This document shows positions 34,212 to 42,013 of a DNA stretch of 64,000 nt, piece by piece (within the stretch, counting starts at the first letter, position 1; each line of letters begins with the position of its first letter). The notes beneath the pieces were generated by a model. That model was not told the DNA's origin. It did not search any database and saw only the letters and a program-made list of their open reading frames with translations. A program made the translations under genes and the position numbers. This DNA is from MedAcidi-G1 sp002294285 (GTDB taxonomy: Bacteria > Actinomycetota > Acidimicrobiia > Acidimicrobiales > MedAcidi-G1), in assembly GCA_963999645.1 (NCBI GenBank), contig CAXEUY010000009.1, positions 1 through 64,000 on the forward strand, in the 5' to 3' direction.

Positions 34212-35366
34212 ATGTCAGAAAAAAAGCAACCAAGATGGACTTTCCAGTGGAAAGAACTATACGAAGAAGTAATAGATTCAGGGCTCTGCACCGGCTGTGC
34301 TGGGTGTGTGATTTCATGCCCGCATGACGTAATCGGATACGAACATGCACCAGGCGCATATAAACCTTTTCACCTTGAGGAAGAACTGGGACTAGATAAC
34401 TGTATCCACGGTGAAAAAGGCTGTACTTCTTGCACAAGAGCATGTCCAAGATTTAGAGACTGGGAAACAGAAGCAGAAATGCACCTTTTTGATCGCACCC
34501 GTACGCCAGAAGAGGTTTCTGGAGTCTACAAAGATGTTCTTCTGACCAGAGCAAGTGATACTACCGTCCATGAACTCGGCCAAGACGGCGGTTTGGTCTC
34601 AGCAATACTCATATGGTGTCTGGAGAACGGCATAATTGATGGAGCTTTAACCTCGCATTTGGAAAATGATGGAGAAAATGAAAATTCTTGGAAAGCTATT
34701 CCTGCTTTAGCTACTGACAAAGAGTCAGTGTTAGCCGGAGCTGGAAGCAGGTACACGTACTCAGCTAACACACTTGCAATAAATGAGGCTAGAGAGAAGA
34801 ATCTGGAGTCGCTGGCTCTTGTAGGGATGAGTTGTCAAACTTCGATCGGCCCTGTCATGTGGAATCGTAAGGTAGGAAAAGCAGGAAAACCAATCAAGTT
34901 GAATATTGGATTGCTATGTTCCAAATCTTTTGATGATTCAATTTTCGAAGAATTGTTTTGGGCAAAATACAGACTTCCAAAAGAAGAAATGACAAAAATG
35001 AACATAAAAGGTGTCTTCCAAATTTGGATGAAAAATGGCGACTACCACGAGATAAACCTAAAAGAGTGCCATGCTTGGACAAGAGAAGGTTGCAACCATT
35101 GTCCAGACTTTGCGGCAGAACACGCTGACATTTCTACAGGCGGAATTGGAAAATACAATGATTGGACTTTAACTGTTGTTCGAACAGAACTAGGACGCCA
35201 AATAATTATGAGGATGCTCGAAGAAGGTGTAATTGAAGGTAGGCCAGGTGACAGTGATCCAGATGCTATCGAATTGATGCACAAGCTAGCTGCTAAAAGT
35301 CGCTCAAGATGGCCTGACTGGGCAAACCCTTCAGCAAAAGTAGGGCTACCGCAGTATCAGGGATAA
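34212..35366 (+). CDS. FrhB-like coenzyme F420 hydrogenase/dehydrogenase beta-subunit family protein
   Basis: A 384-residue FrhB-family Fe-S flavoprotein. A ferredoxin-type motif CTGCAGCVISCP binds one 4Fe-4S cluster near residues 26-37, and a second set CIHGEKGCTSCTRACP is near 62-77. The FrhB N and C domains follow (GQDGGLVSAIL, then VGMSCQTS), with further cysteines in CHAWTREGCNHCPDFA. Family members transfer electrons between F420H2 and partner enzymes. The window also has two luciferase-like oxidoreductases that may use F420. The frame is open into the tRNA upstream, but ATG at 34212 gives the normal family N terminus. Confidence 0.82.
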   Translation: MSEKKQPRWTFQWKELYEEVIDSGLCTGCAGCVISCPHDVIGYEHAPGAYKPFHLEEELGLDNCIHGEKGCTSCTRACPRFRDWETEAEMHLFDRTRTPEEVSGVYKDVLLTRASDTTVHELGQDGGLVSAILIWCLENGIIDGALTSHLENDGENENSWKAIPALATDKESVLAGAGSRYTYSANTLAINEAREKNLESLALVGMSCQTSIGPVMWNRKVGKAGKPIKLNIGLLCSKSFDDSIFEELFWAKYRLPKEEMTKMNIKGVFQIWMKNGDYHEINLKECHAWTREGCNHCPDFAAEHADISTGGIGKYNDWTLTVVRTELGRQIIMRMLEEGVIEGRPGDSDPDAIELMHKLAAKSRSRWPDWANPSAKVGLPQYQG

Positions 35367-35375
35367 CCAGCCTGA

Positions 35376-35717
35376 CTACAAACAAGCCTCGTTTGAATCA
35401 GTCAACCACCCATAATTTTCTGAAATCATCTGAGGGCTTACTTCATCTCTGTGCTTTCTAATAAAGTCATCTAGCTCTTTGAACTTCTCAAAGGTCACTA
35501 AGTCCTGAACTCGTCTAATCACACACTCACAATAACTTTTTGCCTTTAATTGAAGATCTGAGTTTGATTCCTGACAAGCTTCTACAAAATTTCTCACTAC
35601 AAGTTTGTCTTGATCTTCCCAAGATTCTGGCTTCCCATCATTTGCACACCCTGCAAACAATAAAGCACACACAAGAACACCTCCGAATAAGTGTCTCTTA
35701 TTTAAAAAATTACCCAC
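35376..35717 (-). CDS. Small cysteine-containing lipoprotein
   Basis: A 113-residue lipoprotein: a basic start, a hydrophobic helix and lipobox LLFAGC (Cys24 or so). The mature part has a CxC-type group (KSYCECVIRRVQD) with two further cysteines (VEACQES and the penultimate residue of the C-terminal NEACL), suggesting disulfides outside the membrane. A similar pattern of a helical lipoprotein with YCECxI occurs in actinobacterial proteins of unknown function. It is convergent with the FrhB-like gene. No function is assigned. Confidence 0.65.
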   Translation of the reverse strand: MGNFLNKRHLFGGVLVCALLFAGCANDGKPESWEDQDKLVVRNFVEACQESNSDLQLKAKSYCECVIRRVQDLVTFEKFKELDDFIRKHRDEVSPQMISENYGWLTDSNEACL

Positions 35718-35746
35718 AGCGTGAGGCTAGCGTAATCCAAGCAATA

Positions 35747-36421
35747 TCAATCGCCAGCGGCAATTTTGGCTCTTTTAATCACAGCGTCAAACATTGAGTC
35801 GGTTAACCGGCCAGTAAACGTATTCTGCTGACTGACATGATAAGAGCAAAAAAGTTTCCTGTTTTCATCAATATCGACTTCTAATCCGTGAGAAAACTTC
35901 GGTGCTGGCTTTAAACCAAACTCAAATGCTGTAGATGCATAACCGATCTGACCCAAAGCCACAACAACTCTTATTTTACTTAGAGCCGAAAGCTCTCTTT
36001 CGAAAAAAGGTCGGCAACTGCTTCGCTCTTTTTGATTCGGTTTATTAGCTGGCGGCACACATTTCACAGGGGAAGTGATAAACACATTTTCTAATTTCAA
36101 CCCATCTTCTAAACCAACCGATTCAGGCTGACTAGCAAGTCCAGCTCTATAAAGAGCTGCATACAAAAAATCTCCTGACCTGTCGCCCGTGAAAACTCTT
36201 CCCGTTCTATTAGCACCGTGTGCTCCTGGAGCTAATCCAACAATAAGTATCTTTGCTTGTGGATCCCCAAAACCTGGTACTGGCAATCCCCAATACTCCT
36301 GATCTTTGTAGGCAGCACGTTTCTCTTCAGAAACCTTTTCACGCCAAGAAACCAAACGCGGACAGGCTCTACAAGAAACAACTTCTTTATTTATTACCTC
36401 TAATTGAAGAACGGGATCCAT
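35747..36421 (-). CDS. Uracil-DNA glycosylase, family 5 (UdgB type)
   Basis: A 224-residue uracil-DNA glycosylase that removes uracil, and in family 5 also hypoxanthine or xanthine, from DNA. The Fe-S ligand pair at the start is CRACPRL (about 17-23), with further cysteines in SPVKCVPPANKP and SSCRPFF. Motif A reads GLAPGAHGANRTGRVFTGD, which lacks the catalytic acid of families 1 and 4 and is characteristic of family 5. The motif B equivalent is HVSQQNTFTGRLT. A TACCCT box six bases before the ATG indicates a leaderless transcript divergent from a histidine phosphatase gene. Confidence 0.88.
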   Translation of the reverse strand: MDPVLQLEVINKEVVSCRACPRLVSWREKVSEEKRAAYKDQEYWGLPVPGFGDPQAKILIVGLAPGAHGANRTGRVFTGDRSGDFLYAALYRAGLASQPESVGLEDGLKLENVFITSPVKCVPPANKPNQKERSSCRPFFERELSALSKIRVVVALGQIGYASTAFEFGLKPAPKFSHGLEVDIDENRKLFCSYHVSQQNTFTGRLTDSMFDAVIKRAKIAAGD

Positions 36422-36427
36422 ATCTGA

Positions 36428-36437
36428 AGGGTAGGTT
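36428..36437. promoter_or_regulatory. Back-to-back overlapping -10 boxes in a 25-base divergent gap
   Basis: Minus-strand TACCCT (36433-36428), six bases from the glycosylase ATG, and plus-strand TAGGTT (36432-36437), nine bases from the histidine phosphatase ATG. They share the central TA. The whole gap is 25 bases, so both transcripts must be leaderless or nearly so. Confidence 0.45.
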
Positions 36438-36446
36438 GAACTACTA

Positions 36447-37088
36447 ATGGCAGCTACTTTAATTCTCTTTGTACGTCATGGGAAAACCCCTACGACAGGA
36501 AGCAAACTTCCGGGAAGGGCGCCAAACCTTTATCTATCTGAAGAAGGCCTACTGCAAGCGCAAATAGTTGCGAAAGAAATCGAAGAATCTTCAAGCAGTT
36601 TCATAGGTAAAAAAGTTTCAGCAGTTTATGCGTCTCCTATGGAACGAACACAACAAACTGCTAAACCGATTGCAAAAAATCTTAATTTGCGCGTTCGCAC
36701 TCTTCAAGGACTCAATGAATGTGATTTTGGCAAATGGACCGGTAGAAATTTACGCGATCTGTCAAAATTGAAATCTTGGTCAACCGTACAAAAACAGCCC
36801 TCAAAATTCAGATTTCCTGACGGTGAGTCATTCTCCGAAATGCAAGAACGCATGTTAAAAACCGTTAGCAAAATAATTGAGCGTCATTCTGGAAAAACGG
36901 TCGTATGCGTCTCTCACGCAGATCCCATAAAAGCAATACTTGCTTCTGCAGTCGGAACACCCTTGGATCTGTTCCAAAGGATAGTAGTAGGCCCTTGTTC
37001 AGTGTCATCAGTTCTATACACAAAAGAACGACCTCTGCTTCTAAGCCTTAATTCAAATGGAAATTTGAATTCTTCTTTAGGCTCCTGA
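36447..37088 (+). CDS. Histidine phosphatase (MSMEG_4193-type phosphoglycerate mutase-like)
   Basis: A 213-residue histidine-phosphatase-superfamily protein. The phosphohistidine is in LFVRHGKTPT, the second histidine in CVSHADPIKA, and the family segment YASPMERTQQTA is clear. It matches the actinobacterial MSMEG_4193 group that is regularly followed by DUF3090 and SCO1664-family genes, as here. In mycobacteria this trio lies near the mycothiol gene mshC, but mshC is not in this window. The substrate is unknown. Confidence 0.85.
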   Translation: MAATLILFVRHGKTPTTGSKLPGRAPNLYLSEEGLLQAQIVAKEIEESSSSFIGKKVSAVYASPMERTQQTAKPIAKNLNLRVRTLQGLNECDFGKWTGRNLRDLSKLKSWSTVQKQPSKFRFPDGESFSEMQERMLKTVSKIIERHSGKTVVCVSHADPIKAILASAVGTPLDLFQRIVVGPCSVSSVLYTKERPLLLSLNSNGNLNSSLGS

Positions 37089-37135
37089 GACAAATACTTA
37101 TTTATGAGATCTCAAAAAAATTTAAACATAAAAGG

Positions 37136-37141
37136 TAGTGT
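37136..37141 (+). promoter_or_regulatory. -10 box TAGTGT before the DUF3090 gene
   Basis: TAGTGT followed by seven bases and ATG at 37149, in the 60-base gap after the histidine phosphatase gene. No Shine-Dalgarno is present; a leaderless start is likely. Confidence 0.35.
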
Positions 37142-37148
37142 CAACTAG

Positions 37149-37652
37149 ATGGAACGCCCTGAAATAAATTGGAGTCATACAGAAAGTTTCACCGCTGGCA
37201 CAGTAGGCCCTCAAGGCAGACGGATTTTCTACTTGCAAGCTTGCAATGAAGATCAAATTCTCTCATTGAAAGTCGAAAAGCAACAAATGGCTGGACTTGC
37301 TGACTTTTTGAGCAGCATGCTCGATGACTTGCCCCCAAACGAAGATGGTGTCTTCTCAAATGAAACCGGTGGAAAAGCAGAATTTGTGGATCCTTTAGAA
37401 GCAGATTGGGTAATCGGAAGTTTAGGTGTCACATACGAACAATTAGATGACCGACTAATACTTATCGCAGAAGAACTCATTAGAGAAGAAACCATTGAAC
37501 CAGCTCAAGTGAGAATACCTCTAAGCAGGTCACAAGTTAAGAGTTTTATTCAAACAGCTCAGGAGTTGATTTCTAGCGGAAGGCCACCCTGCCCTTACTG
37601 TGGTTCTCCGCTAGAACCAGATGCTGCTGGCTGGTGTCCATGTTTCAACTAG
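37149..37652 (+). CDS. DUF3090-family protein
   Basis: A 167-residue member of the actinobacterial DUF3090 family (FTAGTVGPQGRRIFYLQA, about 14-31, is diagnostic). The C terminus is a compact zinc-ribbon-like tail, CPYCGSPLEPDAAGWCPC, with four cysteines. The family is of unknown function and is nearly always between a histidine phosphatase and an SCO1664-like gene. That order is kept here with a 12-base gap to the next gene. It is cytoplasmic and soluble. Confidence 0.88.
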   Translation: MERPEINWSHTESFTAGTVGPQGRRIFYLQACNEDQILSLKVEKQQMAGLADFLSSMLDDLPPNEDGVFSNETGGKAEFVDPLEADWVIGSLGVTYEQLDDRLILIAEELIREETIEPAQVRIPLSRSQVKSFIQTAQELISSGRPPCPYCGSPLEPDAAGWCPCFN

Positions 37653-37664
37653 AAAGAATGAACC

Positions 37665-38423
37665 TTGAAAGAGGAACAAAAATCTGAAGCCACACAAAAT
37701 CCTTTTAAAGATCGTGAGCCAATTAAAACTGAACTCGCGATCAACGCACTAAATCGTGGAGAAATTGAATTGGTTGGTCGTATGCCTTGGGCTTCAAATG
37801 GAACTTTCCTAGCGAACTTGCAACATGATGAAATAGAAATCCAAGGGATTTACAAACCAGGTAAAGGTGAAAGACCTTTGTACGATTTCCCTTCAGGTAT
37901 CTATAAAAGAGAAGTTGCAGCATTTGAACTTGCTTACCATCTTGGCTGGGGTCTTATCCCACCCACCGTGCTCAGAGAGGGGCCTTTAGGGATTGGATCA
38001 ATGCAACTTTATGTCCCATGTGATTACGAAAAGCATTATTTTACAATCAACGAAGACACAAAATTTCGTGATGATTTGATCCGTCTTGCAACTTTTGATC
38101 TCTTGGCTAATAACACGGATAGAAAAGCGGGCCATGTGCTAGAAGGTAAAGATGGTTTGATCTGGGCTATCGATAACTCTCTATGTTTTCACGAAGACTT
38201 TAAAATTAGAACTGTTATCTGGGATTTCAGCGGACAAGAAATCCCAAAAAAACTTATCTCAGATCTAACAAATTTAATCGAGCTAGGAATACCAGAAACT
38301 CTTTTCGAGTTGCTTACTTCTAATGAAATAGAAGCCCTTTTGGGAAGAGCCAACATTCTTGTAACAAATGGATCCCTACCTCATGACCCGTCAGGAAGAC
38401 AGGTTCCTTGGCCTCTTCTGTAG
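37665..38423 (+). CDS. SCO1664-family protein (PI3/4-kinase-like fold)
   Basis: A 252-residue SCO1664-family protein. Sequence features resembling a distant lipid/protein kinase fold include GIYKPGKGERPLYDFP with a candidate ATP-binding lysine (about 61-76), LATFDLLANNTDRKAGHVL with catalytic Asp/Asn residues and WAIDNSLCFH with a metal-binding Asp. The function is unknown. It starts with TTG, with only a weak AGAAAG upstream. It ends six bases from the convergent etfA gene. The conserved triad with DUF3090 and a phosphatase suggests a joint kinase/phosphatase regulatory module, which is my inference. Confidence 0.85.
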   Translation: MKEEQKSEATQNPFKDREPIKTELAINALNRGEIELVGRMPWASNGTFLANLQHDEIEIQGIYKPGKGERPLYDFPSGIYKREVAAFELAYHLGWGLIPPTVLREGPLGIGSMQLYVPCDYEKHYFTINEDTKFRDDLIRLATFDLLANNTDRKAGHVLEGKDGLIWAIDNSLCFHEDFKIRTVIWDFSGQEIPKKLISDLTNLIELGIPETLFELLTSNEIEALLGRANILVTNGSLPHDPSGRQVPWPLL

Positions 38424-38428
38424 AGTTT

Positions 38429-39397
38429 CTACCCTTTAGATTCTAGAGCTTCGATCAATTTAGGCAATACTTTGTGCACGTCGCCGACTATACCAAGATC
38501 AGCTATCCCGAAGATAGGTGCTTCTTCATCTTTATTAATCGCAATAATGTTGGCCGAACCCTTCATGCCTACTAAGTGTTGTGTAGCTCCTGAAATACCA
38601 CACGCAAGGTAAACAGTCGGCTTTACAACTTTGCCTGTTTGCCCAACTTGGTAAGAATAAGGGACCCAACCTGCATCTACGACAGCACGAGATGCGCCGG
38701 GGGCTCCTTTAACGAGACTTGCCAACTTTTCGATCATTTCGTACTTATCAGGCTCTCCGAGGCCCCGACCTCCAGATACGACAATGTTCGCTTCGTCCAA
38801 ACGTGGACCACTGCTCTCTTCAACAAATTGGTCTTTAACAATTGCGCTTCCAGTTGCTCCGAGCTCACCCACTTGAAGGTCTGATACTGTAGCAGAACCA
38901 CCTCCTGTGGATTCAGCCACAAAAGATTTTGGTCGCACTACAAAAATAGCTACGCCTTCACTTGTGAATCCTGTGAAAACATCTTTGGTTCCGCCAAAAA
39001 CTGGTTCATGCCCGATGAGGCGATCTCCGTCTTTTTGCAGATCAACAATATTTGTAATTACAGGAGCGTCAAGCTTTGCAGAAAGCCGTCCTGCCACATC
39101 ACGTCCGTCATAGGTTGTTCCACAAAGTAAAACGTCTGGACCTGAACCCTGTGAACAAGCTTCAGCTATAGCTGATGCAATACGCGGACCTGCTAATCCA
39201 CCTTCAAGTGAACCTATTGAATGAACTATCGAAGCTCCATGATCACCTAGTTCTGAAGCAACTGATTCCGCGTCACCTGCCATTACGACTTCAACTGAAT
39301 CTGCCAACTCACGAGCTTTTGCTAGAAGTTCAAGAGTGATGGAAGCTACAACACCATCATTGGCTTCACCATGAACCCATATTTTTGAAAATCCCAT
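38429..39397 (-). CDS. etfA: Electron transfer flavoprotein alpha subunit
   Basis: A 322-residue EtfA/FixB that with EtfB carries electrons from acyl-CoA and other dehydrogenases to the quinone pool. The FAD-binding C-terminal domain shows VVSGGRGLGEPDKYEMIEKL, RAVVDAGWVPYSYQVGQTGK and LACGISGATQHLVGMKGS. The ATG at 39397 follows AGGAGG by five bases and is preferred to the TTG one codon earlier. It lies nine bases after etfB. The acyl-CoA ligase, thiolase and CoA-transferase in this window are consistent with beta-oxidation-type catabolism. Confidence 0.95.
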   Translation of the reverse strand: MGFSKIWVHGEANDGVVASITLELLAKARELADSVEVVMAGDAESVASELGDHGASIVHSIGSLEGGLAGPRIASAIAEACSQGSGPDVLLCGTTYDGRDVAGRLSAKLDAPVITNIVDLQKDGDRLIGHEPVFGGTKDVFTGFTSEGVAIFVVRPKSFVAESTGGGSATVSDLQVGELGATGSAIVKDQFVEESSGPRLDEANIVVSGGRGLGEPDKYEMIEKLASLVKGAPGASRAVVDAGWVPYSYQVGQTGKVVKPTVYLACGISGATQHLVGMKGSANIIAINKDEEAPIFGIADLGIVGDVHKVLPKLIEALESKG

Positions 39398-39406
39398 CAA
39401 TGCCTC

Positions 39407-40186
39407 CTATAGGACCTTTAGTTCATCGAGAAAGGCCATTATGCGCTCATGGGCTTCACCTTCATCAACAATCACTTCACCGGCTTCACGAGCTGGAGCG
39501 TCAGCAATTTCAGTTATCTCTTGACGAGCACCGGCCCAACCAACTGTCGACGGGTCTATCTCCAATGCTGCAAGATCAAGTTCCTCAACAGGCTTGTTTT
39601 TCGCAGCCATAATTCCTTTAAAAGAAGGGTATCTAGGCTCGACCACTCCAGCGGTAACAGATACAACAGCTGGAAGTGGACAATCGACCACATCGTACCC
39701 GGACTCTGTTTGGCGTTTGACTGTTGCCATCTCTCCGTCGACTGTAACTTCCTTACCGAAAGTTACAGATGGTAAATTTAATAACTCAGCCAGCTGTTCA
39801 GGCACTGTTCCTGTATAACCATCACTTGACTCAGTGGCCGTAAGAATTAAATCGGGATTCGATCGTTTAATCGCTGCGGCTAAAACTTTTGCCGTGGAAA
39901 GAGAATCAGAACCTGCAAGAGCTTCATCACTCACCAAAATTGCACTTTCAGCCCCCATGGCAAGTGCTGTTCGCAGGCCACCCGTTTCACCTCCAGGTGT
40001 CATCGAAACTAGTCGAACCTCACCTGATCCTGCCGCATCTACAAGCTGCAAAGCCATCTCAACACCATACGAATCAGATTCATCAAGAATCAACTTCGTA
40101 TCTCTTTTCAAAGTTTTAGTACCTGGATCCAACTCCCCTGGGTCAGCGGGATCCGGAATCTGCTTAACACAAACAACTACATCCAT
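39407..40186 (-). CDS. etfB: Electron transfer flavoprotein beta subunit
   Basis: A 259-residue EtfB/FixA, the AMP-binding partner of EtfA. Typical segments are VVVCVKQIPDPADPGELDP at the N terminus, DESDSYGVEMALQLVDA (about 35-51), the TGTVPEQLAELL docking region and RYPSFKGIMAAKNKPVEEL, which includes the conserved recognition-loop and phosphate contacts. GAAGG precedes the ATG region. It is the first gene of the etfBA pair. The 160-base gap upstream, shared with a divergent lipid kinase, has no further gene. Confidence 0.95.
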   Translation of the reverse strand: MDVVVCVKQIPDPADPGELDPGTKTLKRDTKLILDESDSYGVEMALQLVDAAGSGEVRLVSMTPGGETGGLRTALAMGAESAILVSDEALAGSDSLSTAKVLAAAIKRSNPDLILTATESSDGYTGTVPEQLAELLNLPSVTFGKEVTVDGEMATVKRQTESGYDVVDCPLPAVVSVTAGVVEPRYPSFKGIMAAKNKPVEELDLAALEIDPSTVGWAGARQEITEIADAPAREAGEVIVDEGEAHERIMAFLDELKVL

Positions 40187-40346
40187 TGCGCCATTTTGCC
40201 TTCTATAAAGACAAACTGGTACATCAAGTGACTAATTTCATGAGATTTTTTCCTCTTTCAAAAAAGGAAAGTTGATTTTAAAACTTTTTAAACACTTTTG
40301 CTTCAACACCATCCTTTCAACAAATCACAACTACTGTTAATGCAAC

Positions 40347-41321
40347 ATGAAAGTTCTTCTAGTCGTAAATCCTTTGGCTTCCTCAGTAACAGGAAGAACT
40401 AGAGTAGTTATCCAAAAAGCGCTATCTGCAGATCACCGTGTCGAAGTAGCGGTCACGCAGAGGAGAGATCACGCCACAAAAATCGCAGAAAATGCAGCTA
40501 AGGACGGTATAGACATAGTGGTGGTTCTAGGTGGCGATGGAACTCTGAATGAAGTGGCAAATGGACTAGTCGATTCCGGAACTGCTATAGCAGCCCTACC
40601 AGGTGGCTCTACCAATGTTTTTGCTCGTACTTTAGGCGTTCCCGATGATCCTATAGAAGCAACTGGTTCACTTTTAGATTCTCTTGAAGTTGGCTCCATA
40701 CACCGAATAGGTCTGGGATCTGTCAATGATAGATACTTTCTCTTCCATGCTGGAATAGGTTTTGATGCTGCTGTAGTGGAACAAGTAGAAAAAAGAGCAG
40801 GTGTTCTAAAACGTTTTGCCGGCCACCCGCTTTTCGTTATCGCTGCAATAGGAACCTGGTTACGTAACTACGACAGAAAAAGACCAGCTTTTCGCATCTC
40901 TACTCAGAAAATTGGTGAAGAAGCTTTAGGGGATATAGAGACGACAGGTGTTGAAGGGTTATTCGCAGTCTGTTTAAACACAGATCCATATACATATCTA
41001 GGAACACGAAAAATTTCTTTAGCTCCAAATGCCGATTTAGATACTCCACTAGCTGTAGCGACATTCAAAAATCTAACTTTGAAAAAATTGCTTCCGGTTG
41101 TTTTAGGTTCCTTGGGAATAGGAAAAATTACTACATCGTCTAGTCGTACTGTTGATTTGCGCACTGATTTAATCAAAGCCAGAGCGAGCGCCTACAAATT
41201 GGTTCCACTTCAAGTCGATGGCGATTTTCTTGGCAATTTCGAAGAATTCTCTTTCATTTACAAGGCTTCATGCCTTGACGTAGTAATGCCAATTAAAGCA
41301 AACGGTAATCATGACTCTTGA
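40347..41321 (+). CDS. Diacylglycerol kinase-family lipid kinase
   Basis: A 324-residue DAGK-catalytic-domain protein (YegS/DgkB/LCB5 superfamily). The nucleotide-binding motif VVVLGGDGTLNEVANGL is near residues 71-87, followed by ALPGGSTNVFARTLG, the acceptor-site region. The C-terminal half is the usual beta-sandwich with VPLQVDGDF. It phosphorylates diacylglycerol or a related lipid alcohol. TACTGT nine bases before the ATG suggests a short-leader or leaderless transcript. It overlaps a convergent glycerophosphodiester phosphodiesterase gene by 13 bases, so both neighbours are lipid-related. Confidence 0.9.
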   Translation: MKVLLVVNPLASSVTGRTRVVIQKALSADHRVEVAVTQRRDHATKIAENAAKDGIDIVVVLGGDGTLNEVANGLVDSGTAIAALPGGSTNVFARTLGVPDDPIEATGSLLDSLEVGSIHRIGLGSVNDRYFLFHAGIGFDAAVVEQVEKRAGVLKRFAGHPLFVIAAIGTWLRNYDRKRPAFRISTQKIGEEALGDIETTGVEGLFAVCLNTDPYTYLGTRKISLAPNADLDTPLAVATFKNLTLKKLLPVVLGSLGIGKITTSSSRTVDLRTDLIKARASAYKLVPLQVDGDFLGNFEEFSFIYKASCLDVVMPIKANGNHDS

Positions 41322-42013
41322 TTTATAATTTTTACGGCTCGACCTGGGAAGTTTGTAATTATCCCATCAACTCCCCAGTCGCATAGTTGCAAAATCCTTC
41401 TTTCATCATCAACAGTCCAAACATTGACTGTCAATCCACGAGATTGAGCCTGCCGAACCAAAGTTTCGTCCACTAAACCATCCCAAGGGTTTATGGATTT
41501 GTGATTGTGCGCTTCTGTTCGGTCTAGTATTTGATTAACATCATTTCTTTCTGCAACAAGCCACCCTGTGGGTATTGAGTGATCAGTCTCTTTGATCCTA
41601 TTTATTGCGTTCATGTCAAAAGATGAAACCAAAATTTTGTCATCTGTTCTATATGCTTTGACCAGTCCGACTACCGCCTCACAAACTAGATCTCTTTCCT
41701 CAAAGTCAGGTTCACCCGGCAAATGCTTTATTTCCACGTTCACACCCATACTTTCAGATGCTTCAAACGCTTCAGCTAAACTAGGAACTTCTTCTGGTAA
41801 AAGGTGGGAATCAAGATCCTTTATTAGACGTCCATCTGAGAGATGGGCATCATGATGGACTACTAAAACGCCATCTTTTGTTCGGCGGACGTCAAGTTCA
41901 ATCCAATCAGCGCCCTGTTCAAATGCGCCTGAAAATGCATCCAAAGAATTTTCGGGAAAATCTGCTGAAGCGCCCCTATGTGCAATCACCAAAGGGCGTT
42001 TATTGGAACTCAT
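41309..42013 (-). CDS. ugpQ: Glycerophosphodiester phosphodiesterase
   Basis: A 234-residue GDPD TIM-barrel enzyme that cleaves glycerophosphodiesters to glycerol-3-phosphate and an alcohol. The catalytic histidine is in VIAHRGASADFPENS, the metal-binding pair in WIELDVRRTKDGVLVVHHD, and a later NVEIK supplies another ligand. There is no signal peptide, so it is the cytoplasmic type. Its ATG overlaps the upstream sensor-kinase stop codon by four bases, so the two are translationally coupled. Confidence 0.92.
   Translation of the reverse strand: MSSNKRPLVIAHRGASADFPENSLDAFSGAFEQGADWIELDVRRTKDGVLVVHHDAHLSDGRLIKDLDSHLLPEEVPSLAEAFEASESMGVNVEIKHLPGEPDFEERDLVCEAVVGLVKAYRTDDKILVSSFDMNAINRIKETDHSIPTGWLVAERNDVNQILDRTEAHNHKSINPWDGLVDETLVRQAQSRGLTVNVWTVDDERRILQLCDWGVDGIITNFPGRAVKIINQES

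Noticed and set aside
35357..35375. TCAGG / CCTGA inverted repeat between the convergent FrhB-like and lipoprotein genes.
   Set aside because: The stem is only five base pairs and there is no T-run; too weak to call a terminator.
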